Positions 29,445-40,652 of a stretch of DNA of 64,000 nucleotides are shown here, piece by piece. Location: the NCBI GenBank assembly GCA_902634075.1, contig CACPJA010000001.1, positions 62,001 to 126,000 on the forward strand. Direction: 5' to 3'. This stretch comes from an uncultured Gammaproteobacteria bacterium. GTDB taxonomy: Bacteria > Pseudomonadota > Gammaproteobacteria > Steroidobacterales > UBA11654. The position numbers were made by a program, and so were the translations under genes. Under the pieces are notes generated by a model that was given only the letters and a program-made list of their open reading frames with translations, searched no databases and had not been told where the DNA came from. Position 1 is the stretch's first letter; every line of letters begins with the position of its first letter.

Positions 29445-30374
29445 ATGGTTAGTAAAAGCACAATTTCAACAGAATTTTTGGGCCTAGAGATGGTCTCTCC
29501 TATAATATTGCTCTCGGGTTGTGTGGGCTTCGGTGATGAGTACAGCAGGTTAGAAGGCTTTTCTAATAGCCATGTTGGTGGTCTAATTCTAAAAGGGACC
29601 ACATTAGAGCCCAGATTAGGAAACGAGCCTCACAGAGTAATAGAAACCCCGTCAGGAATGCTCAACTCTATTGGTTTACAAAACCCTGGCGCAAAAGAGG
29701 TTGTTGACACAATCCTACCCAAACTAGAGCCTCTTGAAACTCACTATATAGCTAACGTGTCAGGCTCCACCATAGAAGAGTATGTGGATGTTTGTAGAGC
29801 GTTTGATGACTCTTTAGTCGCCGCCATAGAACTAAACATCTCCTGTCCCAACGTAAAAAAAGGTGGCATGGAGTTTGGTAATGACCCAGAAATGTCGGCG
29901 CAAGTTGTTGAAAGCTGCAGAAAGGTAACCGCCAAACCAATTATTACAAAATTGTCGCCCAACCAAGCAGATATAAAGCTTAATGCAAAACTCTGCATTG
30001 AGGCAGGGACTGACGCTCTTGCTGTAATCAATACAATCAGTGGTCTAGCAATAGACATAGATAAAAAAGAGCTCGTATTGGGCAACCGTGCTGGGGGGCT
30101 TTCTGGACCAGCAATAAAACCCATAGCTCTTAAGAAGGTTTACGATGTTTACCAGGTTTCAAAAAAACACGGTGTACCAATTATGGGTCAAGGTGGTATC
30201 TCATCTCCGGAGGACGCTATTGAGTTTATTCTGGCTGGAGCGACAACCGTGGGTGTTGGTACTGCTTTGTTTTTTGACCCCTTAATTTGTAACAAGATTA
30301 ACCAAGGTCTTGAAACGTACCTGAGAGCTAACGGCCTAAGCAGCCTTGATGATTTAGTGGGTGGTTTGGTTTAG
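29445..30374 (+). CDS. pyrD: Dihydroorotate dehydrogenase, class 1B-like
   Basis: SGCVGFGDEYSRLEGFS, TPSGMLNSIGLQNPGAK, IELNISCPNVKKGG (class 1 Cys base), GGLSGPAIKP; start moved to ATG 29445. Confidence 0.88.
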   Translation: MVSKSTISTEFLGLEMVSPIILLSGCVGFGDEYSRLEGFSNSHVGGLILKGTTLEPRLGNEPHRVIETPSGMLNSIGLQNPGAKEVVDTILPKLEPLETHYIANVSGSTIEEYVDVCRAFDDSLVAAIELNISCPNVKKGGMEFGNDPEMSAQVVESCRKVTAKPIITKLSPNQADIKLNAKLCIEAGTDALAVINTISGLAIDIDKKELVLGNRAGGLSGPAIKPIALKKVYDVYQVSKKHGVPIMGQGGISSPEDAIEFILAGATTVGVGTALFFDPLICNKINQGLETYLRANGLSSLDDLVGGLV

Positions 30375-30428
30375 TTCTTTTGCCCTAACAACACCAAACC
30401 CTTAGTGCGGTCTTTGTCCTTTTCTAAA

Positions 30429-30448
30429 AAGGGCCCCGTAGGGCCCTT
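30429..30448 (-). terminator. Intrinsic terminator at the pyrD/glnII convergent junction
   Basis: AAGGGCCC-CGTA-GGGCCCTT stem-loop; on the - strand it is followed by a T run (TTTTT), so mainly for the glutamine synthetase transcript. Confidence 0.82.
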
Positions 30449-30454
30449 ACTTAC

Positions 30455-31426
30455 TTACTCGGTTAAGGTTCCAACAATGTGGGCTATTATTCTATAGGGG
30501 TCAGCGTTTGAGGCTGGTCTCCTGTCTTCCAGATAACCGTTCCAATTATTGTCGACCGTGTATATGGGTATCCTTATACTTGCGCCCCGATCACTAACGC
30601 CGTAGGAAAAGGTGTCAATGCTTTGGGTTTCGTGGTTGCCTGTCAACCTCATATCGTTATCAGAACCATAGTTTGCTATACCTTCTTTGTGAACTGCGCC
30701 TAGTTTTTCACACAAGCCGTTCATAAGTTCCTCGGTGCCAGAGTCTCTCATTTGGCCGTTAGAGAAATTAGTGTGCATACCCGATCCATTCCAATCGCCT
30801 TGTTGGGGTTTGGGGTGGATGTTAACAGAAACACCGTACTCTTCTGCAATTAGGTGAAGGAGGTAGCGACTTACCCAGAGATCGTCAGCGGCCTTTAAGC
30901 CCTTTCCAAAACATTGGTACTCCCACTGGCCTAGAGCTACTTCTGCATTGGTTCCTGTAATCATAATGCCGGCTTCTAAACAAGCGTCCATATGGGCTTC
31001 TGAAACCTCTCTTGCCTGAACATTGCCAGAACCAACACCACAATAATAATCGCCCTGAGGTCTGGGCGTTCCGTCTTCCCAGCCTAAAATTGTTCCATCC
31101 TCGGGGTTTGTAAAAAAGTATTCCTGCTCAAAGCCAAACCACCAGTCGTCTGATAACAAATCAACACAAGCATTTCTAGTGTTGGAGGGGTGTGGTGATT
31201 TGTCGGGTGAAAGAACCTCGCAGATCACCAAGCTATCTGAGGATCTTGGTCCGCTGTATTCATTAACGGGTTTTAAAATGCAGTCTGAGCTTCCGCCCTC
31301 TGCTTGTTGAGTGGATGACCCATCGAAAGACCAGTCAGGTGGGTTCCCGTCTGTTACTTTCACTTTGCTTCTAAGCGAGGGTTCGGGTTGGAAGCCATCC
31401 AACCAAATGTATTCTAGTTTTTTCAT
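30455..31426 (-). CDS. Glutamine synthetase type II (GSII, eukaryotic-like)
   Basis: 323 aa; LEYIWLDGFQPEPSLRSKVKV, PDWSFDGSSTQQAEGGSSDCIL, WWFGFEQEYF, GDWNGSGMHTNFS, RRPASNADPYRI. Confidence 0.93.
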   Translation of the reverse strand: MKKLEYIWLDGFQPEPSLRSKVKVTDGNPPDWSFDGSSTQQAEGGSSDCILKPVNEYSGPRSSDSLVICEVLSPDKSPHPSNTRNACVDLLSDDWWFGFEQEYFFTNPEDGTILGWEDGTPRPQGDYYCGVGSGNVQAREVSEAHMDACLEAGIMITGTNAEVALGQWEYQCFGKGLKAADDLWVSRYLLHLIAEEYGVSVNIHPKPQQGDWNGSGMHTNFSNGQMRDSGTEELMNGLCEKLGAVHKEGIANYGSDNDMRLTGNHETQSIDTFSYGVSDRGASIRIPIYTVDNNWNGYLEDRRPASNADPYRIIAHIVGTLTE

Positions 31427-31707
31427 GTTGCTCCTTTTTTGTTAATTAAACATAAGTTAAATTTGCTGGGCAATAGAAGATCTAATTATGAGATAAACGA
31501 CTCCGTTTCTTCAGCTTCCGCTTACTTGCGTCTCACAATCGGTTTTGAAAACCAAATGTAGTTTTGCGCGTTGTAGGAAATACACCAAGCAATACATATA
31601 ATACTTGGGAAGGTCGGTTGAATCAATTATAGTTTTTGTTGATCCTTCTATGCTATAAACACAAAAGAAAGCTATAATCAAAAAACACAAATAAAGAGGT
31701 ATTTGTA

Positions 31708-33069
31708 TTGGCTGCAAACAACATGGACGAGCTTGTTTCTCTTTGTAAAAGACGGGGTTTTGTCTTTCAATCAAATGAAATTTATGGTGGGATGCAGGGT
31801 CTGTATGACTATGGTCCATTAGGTGTTGAGCTCAAAAACAACCTTAAGAGTGCGTGGTGGTCATCAATGGTTTACGATAGGGATGATGTTGAGGGCTTAG
31901 ACGCATCAATACTAAGTAAGCCCTCAGTCTTAAAATATTCTGGTCACGAGGATACCTTTACAGACCCTTTGGTGGATTGTAAAAAGTGTAAAGGCCGATG
32001 GAGAGCTGACCATATCAAAGATAAGGCTTGTCCTGGTTGCGGGTCGGCAGACCTAACAGAGCCTCGTCCATTTAATTTGATGTTTAAAACTAGTGTTGGG
32101 CCGGTTGATGACGGCAAAAGTTTTGCTTATCTTAGGCCAGAAACCGCTCAACAGATTTTTGTTAACTTTAAGAACGTACTGGACTCAACCTCTAAGTCAA
32201 TGCCTTTTGGTATAGCTCAAATTGGAAAGGCTTTTAGGAACGAGGTAACCCCAAGAAACTTTATATTTAGGACCAGAGAGTTTGAGCAGATGGAGCTTGA
32301 GTTCTTTGTTGAGAGAGGCACTGACGAGAAGTGGCATGATTATTGGGTAAAAAAACGACTTGACTGGTGGTGCGAACAGGGTATCCCAGAAAATCGTTTA
32401 AAGCTGTTTGATGTCCCAAAAGAGGACCTTTCTCATTATTCGAAAAAGACTGTGGATATAATGTATGCCTTTCCTCATGGCGAAGAAGAGCTTGAGGGGA
32501 TTGCCAACAGGTCTGACTTTGACCTAGGCTCACACACAAAAAACCAGTCTGATTTTGAAATTCATGCAAATGTTTCCGAAAACAAAGAGTCTACAGCAAA
32601 GTTAGCGGTTCAAAACAGCAACGACAAAAGCTGGGAGGTTCCTTATGTTATTGAGCCATCTGCTGGTCTGGATAGAGGTTTTCTTGCGGTGCTTAATGAA
32701 GCATACAAAACCGAGTCTTTAGGGGGCGATAAAGAAAGGCTAGTTTTATCATTAGCTCCTCATCTGTCTCCTGTTAAGGCAGCAATAATCCCCCTCAAAA
32801 AGAACAACGAAGGCCTTGTTGCTTTGGCAAAAAAGATAAAGCAGTCTTTGCAGTCGCTTAGGCTAGGAAGGGTGGTTCTTGAAAACACCGGCAATATTGG
32901 CAAAAACTATAGAAGGCACGATGAAATTGGTACTCCGGTTTGCATTACTGTTGATTTTGACAGCCTAGCTAATGAAACGGCAACCATAAGAGATCGAGAC
33001 TCGATGGAACAAAAAACTGTGTCCATTGATAGCCTTGAAAACATGCTTACTAAAACTGTTTCTAAATAG
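31708..33069 (+). CDS. glyS: Glycyl-tRNA synthetase, single-chain (alpha2) type
   Basis: [33 protein letters not shown], zinc-binding C..C...[34 protein letters not shown] start at 31708 or ATG at 31723. Confidence 0.93.
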   Translation: MAANNMDELVSLCKRRGFVFQSNEIYGGMQGLYDYGPLGVELKNNLKSAWWSSMVYDRDDVEGLDASILSKPSVLKYSGHEDTFTDPLVDCKKCKGRWRADHIKDKACPGCGSADLTEPRPFNLMFKTSVGPVDDGKSFAYLRPETAQQIFVNFKNVLDSTSKSMPFGIAQIGKAFRNEVTPRNFIFRTREFEQMELEFFVERGTDEKWHDYWVKKRLDWWCEQGIPENRLKLFDVPKEDLSHYSKKTVDIMYAFPHGEEELEGIANRSDFDLGSHTKNQSDFEIHANVSENKESTAKLAVQNSNDKSWEVPYVIEPSAGLDRGFLAVLNEAYKTESLGGDKERLVLSLAPHLSPVKAAIIPLKKNNEGLVALAKKIKQSLQSLRLGRVVLENTGNIGKNYRRHDEIGTPVCITVDFDSLANETATIRDRDSMEQKTVSIDSLENMLTKTVSK

Positions 33070-33079
33070 GCTAGAGCCT

Positions 33080-33805
33080 ATGTCGCTCATATCACTATAT
33101 TTAAGGTCGTTTATTTATACGATTATTATGTTTCTGAGTTTTATAATATTGTGCTCTGCTGCCCTAATCCCCCCTCCTCTGATGAGCGAAACCAGGAGAT
33201 GGTCGATAGCTGTTCTTTGGTCTGAAGTTAATATAGCCTCACTAAGGGTAATTTGTGGTCTTGACTATATTATTAAAGGTGCAGAAAACATTCCTCCAGA
33301 TAAGTGTGTTATCTTTTTTAAACACTCGTCTGTTATGGAGGCATTTATAGGGTTAAAACACTTTAGTCCATCTTCATGGGTGGCTAAGTATGAACTTATG
33401 TATGCACCTTTGTTTAGAGGAGCAATTAAGCGGTTTGGTCTAATCCCAGTAAAAAGGGGCATGGGGAGTAGCGAGGTTGATAAGGTTGTAAAGATTGGGA
33501 AGGAGCGATTACTTGAAAACAAGTGGATTATAATCTTTCCTGAAGGTACCAGAATGCCCTACAAGCAAACGAAAAGATATGGATTATCTGGCGCTGTTCT
33601 TGCAAAGGGTTCTGGGGTTGATGTTTTACCGATATCTCATAACTCAGGAAAATACTGGAAAAGAAGAGGTTTTTTAAAACATCCTGGGACAATTGTTTTT
33701 AGTGTGGGAAAACCAATAAAAACAAAAAATAAAGGCATAGACAAAATAAACAAGGAAGCCCAGACATGGATTGAGTCTGAAATAAGGGCGTTTGAACAAA
33801 AATAA
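33080..33805 (+). CDS. plsC: 1-acyl-sn-glycerol-3-phosphate acyltransferase
   Basis: FKHSSVMEAF (H-x4-D-like with E), FGLIPVKRG, IFPEGTRMPYKQT; start moved to ATG 33080. Confidence 0.87.
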   Translation: MSLISLYLRSFIYTIIMFLSFIILCSAALIPPPLMSETRRWSIAVLWSEVNIASLRVICGLDYIIKGAENIPPDKCVIFFKHSSVMEAFIGLKHFSPSSWVAKYELMYAPLFRGAIKRFGLIPVKRGMGSSEVDKVVKIGKERLLENKWIIIFPEGTRMPYKQTKRYGLSGAVLAKGSGVDVLPISHNSGKYWKRRGFLKHPGTIVFSVGKPIKTKNKGIDKINKEAQTWIESEIRAFEQK

Positions 33806-33871
33806 AGCAATAATCTCGTTTTTTTACCCTTTTTAATGCTTTTCTTGTTTATTTATCTTGTTTTCTTGTGA

Positions 33872-36304
<2,433 letters not shown>

Positions 36305-36327
36305 CTATGTTTCTAGTTTGGAAACAC

Positions 36328-37395
36328 TTAAATTATATCAAAATCTTCTCTTTGTTTTTGGCTTGCTGTTAATATATTTCCTCTGATCATGTTAACAATA
36401 TTGTGATGAGGTAGTGATGTTATAAGTAATTGATTTTGAAGGCTTTTTAACATGTTGATGAGTTTTGAAGTTGAGCTTACATCTAGACCGGATTCTGCTT
36501 CATCTATTATTATAATTGATCTGCATTTTTTGCGCTTTTCAACCGCTAAATTTAACCCAATCATAAATGAGATTGCTGCTAGCTTTTCTTGTCCGTGAGA
36601 GTAGTATCCTTTTATCTTGTTGTCAGTTGTTTTTAACAGATAATCATCTTTTTGTGGTCCTGATGATGTTCTTTTAATAATCATGTCTTTACTAATGTTC
36701 TTTTTCAAGCTCTCTAAATAGCTTTCCTCTTCCCACCCCTTTTTATATTTTATGCTTAGGCTTTTTCCCAGCAGTTCTTTTGAAATCATTGCAATGTTCT
36801 CTTGGGACTCTTTTATGAGCCCTCTTCTAGCCTTGCTAATGTTTTCACCTACCTCTGCAAGTGTTTCGTCCCAGGATTGGATTGTTCTTGTGTCTTCGCC
36901 CCTTATAATTGCTTTGTTTCTCTGAGATAAGCATTTTTTTAGCTTTTTGTGGTTTGTTACGTGTTCTGGTTCCACGTGGAACACCGCCCTATCAAGAAGG
37001 TCTCTTCTATAGTTTGGTTGGCCTGAAGATGCTTGTGTTATGTTTGTATCAATAAGGCACAAGGGAAAGGATTTGTGGGCTTGCTGTTGTCCTAAACGCT
37101 TATTATTAAGCTTGTGAAGTTTTTTACCATTGTCAAACAATAGTGATATGTCGTCGGTTTTTTCTTTTTTGTGTTGCACGGTACCGCTTAATCGAAAAGA
37201 CCTTTTTTCTTTGTTTGAAAGGTTCTTTATGGGAGCTCCTTGAAAAGAGCGTCCGTTAAGAAGCATAACAGAAGCTTCAACAATTGAGGTTTTACCAGAG
37301 CCGTTTTTGCCTATAATGTGGTTAACGGTCTCAAGCTTCTTGGCTTCGTCGTTTAGCCCTCTATAGTTTTTATATATAAGAGACCTTAGTAACAA
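36328..37395 (-). CDS. recF: DNA replication/repair protein RecF
   Basis: IIGKNGSGKTSIVEA Walker A, RAVFHVEPEHV, YYSHGQEKLAAISFMIGL, IIIIDEAESGLD; between gyrB and dnaN. Confidence 0.95.
   Translation of the reverse strand: MLLRSLIYKNYRGLNDEAKKLETVNHIIGKNGSGKTSIVEASVMLLNGRSFQGAPIKNLSNKEKRSFRLSGTVQHKKEKTDDISLLFDNGKKLHKLNNKRLGQQQAHKSFPLCLIDTNITQASSGQPNYRRDLLDRAVFHVEPEHVTNHKKLKKCLSQRNKAIIRGEDTRTIQSWDETLAEVGENISKARRGLIKESQENIAMISKELLGKSLSIKYKKGWEEESYLESLKKNISKDMIIKRTSSGPQKDDYLLKTTDNKIKGYYSHGQEKLAAISFMIGLNLAVEKRKKCRSIIIIDEAESGLDVSSTSKLINMLKSLQNQLLITSLPHHNIVNMIRGNILTASQKQREDFDII
36968..36983. promoter_or_regulatory. Candidate parS site (ParB-binding palindrome) inside recF
   Basis: GGTTCCACGTGGAACA: perfect GTTCCACGTGGAAC palindrome matching the parS consensus TGTTNCACGTGNAACA at all but the first base; parA-parB encoded at 52.4-54.0 kb. 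Confidence 0.75.
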
Positions 37396-37398
37396 GGC

Positions 37399-38499
37399 TT
37401 AGAGCCTCATAGGCATTACTACAAACTTAGAATCAGGATCGGTTGGGTCAGTAATAAGAGCGCTGCTGTTTTCGTCATTAAGGCCTATATTAACAAGCTC
37501 GCCCTCACAGGCGGTAATAGCGTCTATAAGGTAGGAGACATTGAACCCAACTGATAGTGTTTTTCCGGTGCTGTCTATTTGTATTGTTTCTTTTGCCTTT
37601 TCTTGCTCTGGGTTTTCTGACGATACAGTAAGTTTGTTGTCTGCTAGGTCAATTCTAACGCCTTTAAACTTTTCATTAGCTAAAATAGAAACTCTTTGAA
37701 GTGCTGGCTTGATGTTTTCACCCTTGATAAGCATATTTATTGACGTTTCATCTGGTATGACCCTACCATAATCAGGAAAACTGCCGTCTATTAGTTTTGT
37801 TATCAGCTTGACACTGCTAAGGGTAAAGGTAGCCTGGTTATCGGTAAATGTAATTTTTGTCTCGCCGTCGTCTTGTATGATTCGTTGGGCTTCCTGTATT
37901 GCTTTTCTTGGCACAATAAAGCTTGCTTCTTCAAGGTTTGATTTGTCTATCTTGGTCTGAGATTTTGCTAATCTATGGCCGTCTGTTCCTACAGAAGTTA
38001 GTGTGTTTGGGCTTGTTTCAAGCAATAAGCCATTAAGGTAGAACCTAACATCTTGCTGAGCCATTGCAAAGTGTGTTTTATGAAAAAGCGCTCTTAGGTG
38101 GGATTGTTTAACTACAAAACTCGTTTCAGCTGCGGTAGCCTCAAACAATGGAAATTCATTGGGTGGATATGTTTGCAGTTTAAATTTGCTACTAGCTGAC
38201 TCTATAGTCATGTCTGTGTCAGTTATAGAGATTATCAGTTCTTTGTTGTCTAACGATCTAATGATTTCATATAGTTTTCTTCCAGGGGCTGTTGTTAGAA
38301 AGTCGCCTGCTTCAGGGTTTGATTTAATTTCCGTGCTTAGTTGAACCTCAAGGTCCGTCGAAGTAAGGGTCAAAGTGCCGTCACTACCCTCAATCAATAT
38401 CTGACTAAGTATGGGCATTGTCTGCTTTCTTTCAACAACACCAATAATTTTTTGAAGGGCCTTGGAAAGTTCGTTAGAGTTTATATTAATAGTATTCAT
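37399..38499 (-). CDS. dnaN: DNA polymerase III beta sliding clamp
   Basis: 366 aa; LQKIIGVVERKQTMPILSQILIE, TDGHRLAKSQ, FPDYGRVIP, C-terminal FVVMPMRL. Confidence 0.97.
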   Translation of the reverse strand: MNTININSNELSKALQKIIGVVERKQTMPILSQILIEGSDGTLTLTSTDLEVQLSTEIKSNPEAGDFLTTAPGRKLYEIIRSLDNKELIISITDTDMTIESASSKFKLQTYPPNEFPLFEATAAETSFVVKQSHLRALFHKTHFAMAQQDVRFYLNGLLLETSPNTLTSVGTDGHRLAKSQTKIDKSNLEEASFIVPRKAIQEAQRIIQDDGETKITFTDNQATFTLSSVKLITKLIDGSFPDYGRVIPDETSINMLIKGENIKPALQRVSILANEKFKGVRIDLADNKLTVSSENPEQEKAKETIQIDSTGKTLSVGFNVSYLIDAITACEGELVNIGLNDENSSALITDPTDPDSKFVVMPMRL

Positions 38500-38675
38500 A
38501 TTATTTTATATTATTATTATTATAGTTAGTGTTAGTATGTATAAAGTTCTGTTTTTCTTACGTATTTCAATTAGTTATAAGATTTAAATATTTAATATCA
38601 TGTTAACAAATACATATATATGTGAATAAAATGTGTATAAATATATCGTTAATTTTTATGTACACTTTATTCACA
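38500..38675. other. Candidate oriC: AT-rich dnaA-dnaN intergenic region with DnaA-box-like motifs
   Basis: Very AT-rich 171-bp gap; TGTGAATAA (38621-38629), TGTGTATAA (38632-38640) and TTATTCACA (38667-38675) all fit TTATNCACA; ATT triplet run at about 38509-38524. Confidence 0.55.
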
Positions 38676-39990
38676 TTAACAACAATCTTTTTATGTTGTT
38701 ATAATCTTCTAGAACCTTTATTTCTGTGTTTTTTAGTTCTGCGACTTTTTTACATGCATGTATAACCGTTGTGTGATCTCTACCCCCAAAACGATCTCCA
38801 ATTTCTGGAAGACTGTTTTTTGTTAACTCTTTCGATATTGACATAGCCACCTGCCTCGGCCTTGTTATAGACCTGCTCCTTCTTTTTGAATGAAGGTCAG
38901 AGACACGGATATTATAGTATTCAGCAACAACTTTTTGAATGTTCTCAATGGTAACCTGTCTGGACTGTAAAGATAAAAGGTCTCTCAGACATTCTTTGGC
39001 CAAATCTACAGATACCTCCCTACCTGTAAAGGTGGAGCTTGCTATTACCTTTCTTAGGGCTCCTTCAAGTTCTCTTACATTCGACCTAATGTTTTTTGCG
39101 ATAAAAAACGCAACATCTTCTGGGAGATCAAAGTTTTCAAGTTCAGACTTAACCATTAGTATAGCCACACACGTCTCCATTTCTGGGGGGTCAATAGAAA
39201 CAGTAAGGCCCCAGCCGAACCGAGACCTAAGCCTTTCTTCTAGGCCCTTTATTTCTTTCGGGTATTTGTCGCTAGTTATAATTATTTGGCTGTTGCTCTC
39301 TAAAAGAACATTAAAAGTATGGAAAAACTCTTCTTGAGATTTGTCTTTACCGGCAAAGAACTGTATATCATCGATCAGCAGAACATCTAGAGAGCGGTAA
39401 TCGTTCTTAAAGACATTGAGAGCGTTGTGTTGAAGTGCAGAAACCATTTCTCCAACAAACCTTTCAGAATGTACGTAGGCAACTTTCTTGTCGGGATGGT
39501 TTTCTTTAATTGCGTTACCAACGCTTTGCATAAGATGTGTTTTTCCTAGACCTACCCCACCATATATGAAAAAAGGGTTGTATGATAATCCAGGGTTTTC
39601 TGTAATTTGTAGTGCAGCTGCACGCGCTAGCTGGTTGCTTTTTCCGCCAACAAAGTTATCAAAAACATATCTATTATTTAGCGGTGAACCTACAGGCGTC
39701 ACAACCTTGTTTTTTTGTTTGGGCGTGCTTGATCTTGTATACGGTTCATCTCCAATTGATATTGCTACAGTAGCCTTCCCGTCCAATCTTTTTGAAGCAA
39801 CCGTTTTTATTTTCTCTAAGTAGTTTTTTTGAACCCAATTAACGACAAACTTATTCGGAGCAAGGAGAGTAAGACTTTGGGCTTCCTCGTCTTCAATAAC
39901 AGATAACGGCTTTATCCAGGTGTTGAACTGAGATTCTGTAAGGTCTGATTTCAAAATTGTAAGACAATCATCCCAGACCTTGTTTTGCAT
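38671..39990 (-). CDS. dnaA: Chromosomal replication initiator protein DnaA
   Basis: NPFFIYGGVGLGKTHLMQSVGN, DVLLIDDIQFFAGKDKSQEEFFHTFN, FGGRDHTTVIHACKKV. Confidence 0.98.
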   Translation of the reverse strand: MQNKVWDDCLTILKSDLTESQFNTWIKPLSVIEDEEAQSLTLLAPNKFVVNWVQKNYLEKIKTVASKRLDGKATVAISIGDEPYTRSSTPKQKNKVVTPVGSPLNNRYVFDNFVGGKSNQLARAAALQITENPGLSYNPFFIYGGVGLGKTHLMQSVGNAIKENHPDKKVAYVHSERFVGEMVSALQHNALNVFKNDYRSLDVLLIDDIQFFAGKDKSQEEFFHTFNVLLESNSQIIITSDKYPKEIKGLEERLRSRFGWGLTVSIDPPEMETCVAILMVKSELENFDLPEDVAFFIAKNIRSNVRELEGALRKVIASSTFTGREVSVDLAKECLRDLLSLQSRQVTIENIQKVVAEYYNIRVSDLHSKRRSRSITRPRQVAMSISKELTKNSLPEIGDRFGGRDHTTVIHACKKVAELKNTEIKVLEDYNNIKRLLLM

Positions 39991-40061
39991 CTTTTTTCCT
40001 TTTTTTTGAGGGTTTTTTAAAAAATTTGTAAGAAAATAAATACTATACTTTTAAAGGTAAC

Positions 40062-40070
40062 TTATCCACA
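40062..40070 (+). promoter_or_regulatory. Consensus DnaA box in dnaA-rpmH intergenic region
   Basis: TTATCCACA, about 70 bp upstream of the dnaA start codon. Confidence 0.75.
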
Positions 40071-40169
40071 GGTTGTTTTTTAGTTGACATATTCTGGCTA
40101 CTTAAATAACCTTCTATGCCCTAACCATCATTTGTATCATATTGTTTTTAAATAAGGTTTTAGTCAGTC

Positions 40170-40304
40170 ATGAAAAGAACATACCAACCAAGTAATTTAA
40201 AAAGAAAAAGAACACATGGCTTCAGGTCGCGCATGGCAACCAAAGCAGGTAGACTCGTCATTAACAGAAGGCGAGCCAAAGGCAGAAAAAAGCTGTCAGT
40301 TTAA
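40170..40304 (+). CDS. rpmH: 50S ribosomal protein L34
   Basis: 44 aa [44 protein letters not shown]; missing from ORF track because of length cutoff. Confidence 0.98.
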   Translation: MKRTYQPSNLKRKRTHGFRSRMATKAGRLVINRRRAKGRKKLSV

Positions 40305-40310
40305 TCAACA

Positions 40311-40652
40311 ATGCTTCGCTCTGCTGATATAGACTTCAACAAAGTCATCTCTAGTAAACCTACAAGCAAAGACAAAAACTTCATTGTGCACACACTTAAA
40401 AATAAGGTGGGACAGTGTAGGCTAGGAATTAGCATACCTAAAAATAAGGTTAACAAGGCAACAGAAAGGAACAAGCTAAAAAGGACCATTAGACATCAGA
40501 TGTTTGGGCTTGAAAAAGCACCAATAGACATAGTCATGGTTTACAGAGGCACAGCAAACAAATATGATGCTAAACTTATTTCTAGCAGCCTTCGGTTTCA
40601 CAAAGAAAACATTATTAAAACAACAGAAAAATTTTGGAAAACCTCAGAGTAA
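40311..40652 (+). CDS. rnpA: Ribonuclease P protein component
   Basis: NKVGQCRLGISIPKNKVNKATERNKLKRTIRHQM; between rpmH and yidC. Confidence 0.95.
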   Translation: MLRSADIDFNKVISSKPTSKDKNFIVHTLKNKVGQCRLGISIPKNKVNKATERNKLKRTIRHQMFGLEKAPIDIVMVYRGTANKYDAKLISSSLRFHKENIIKTTEKFWKTSE

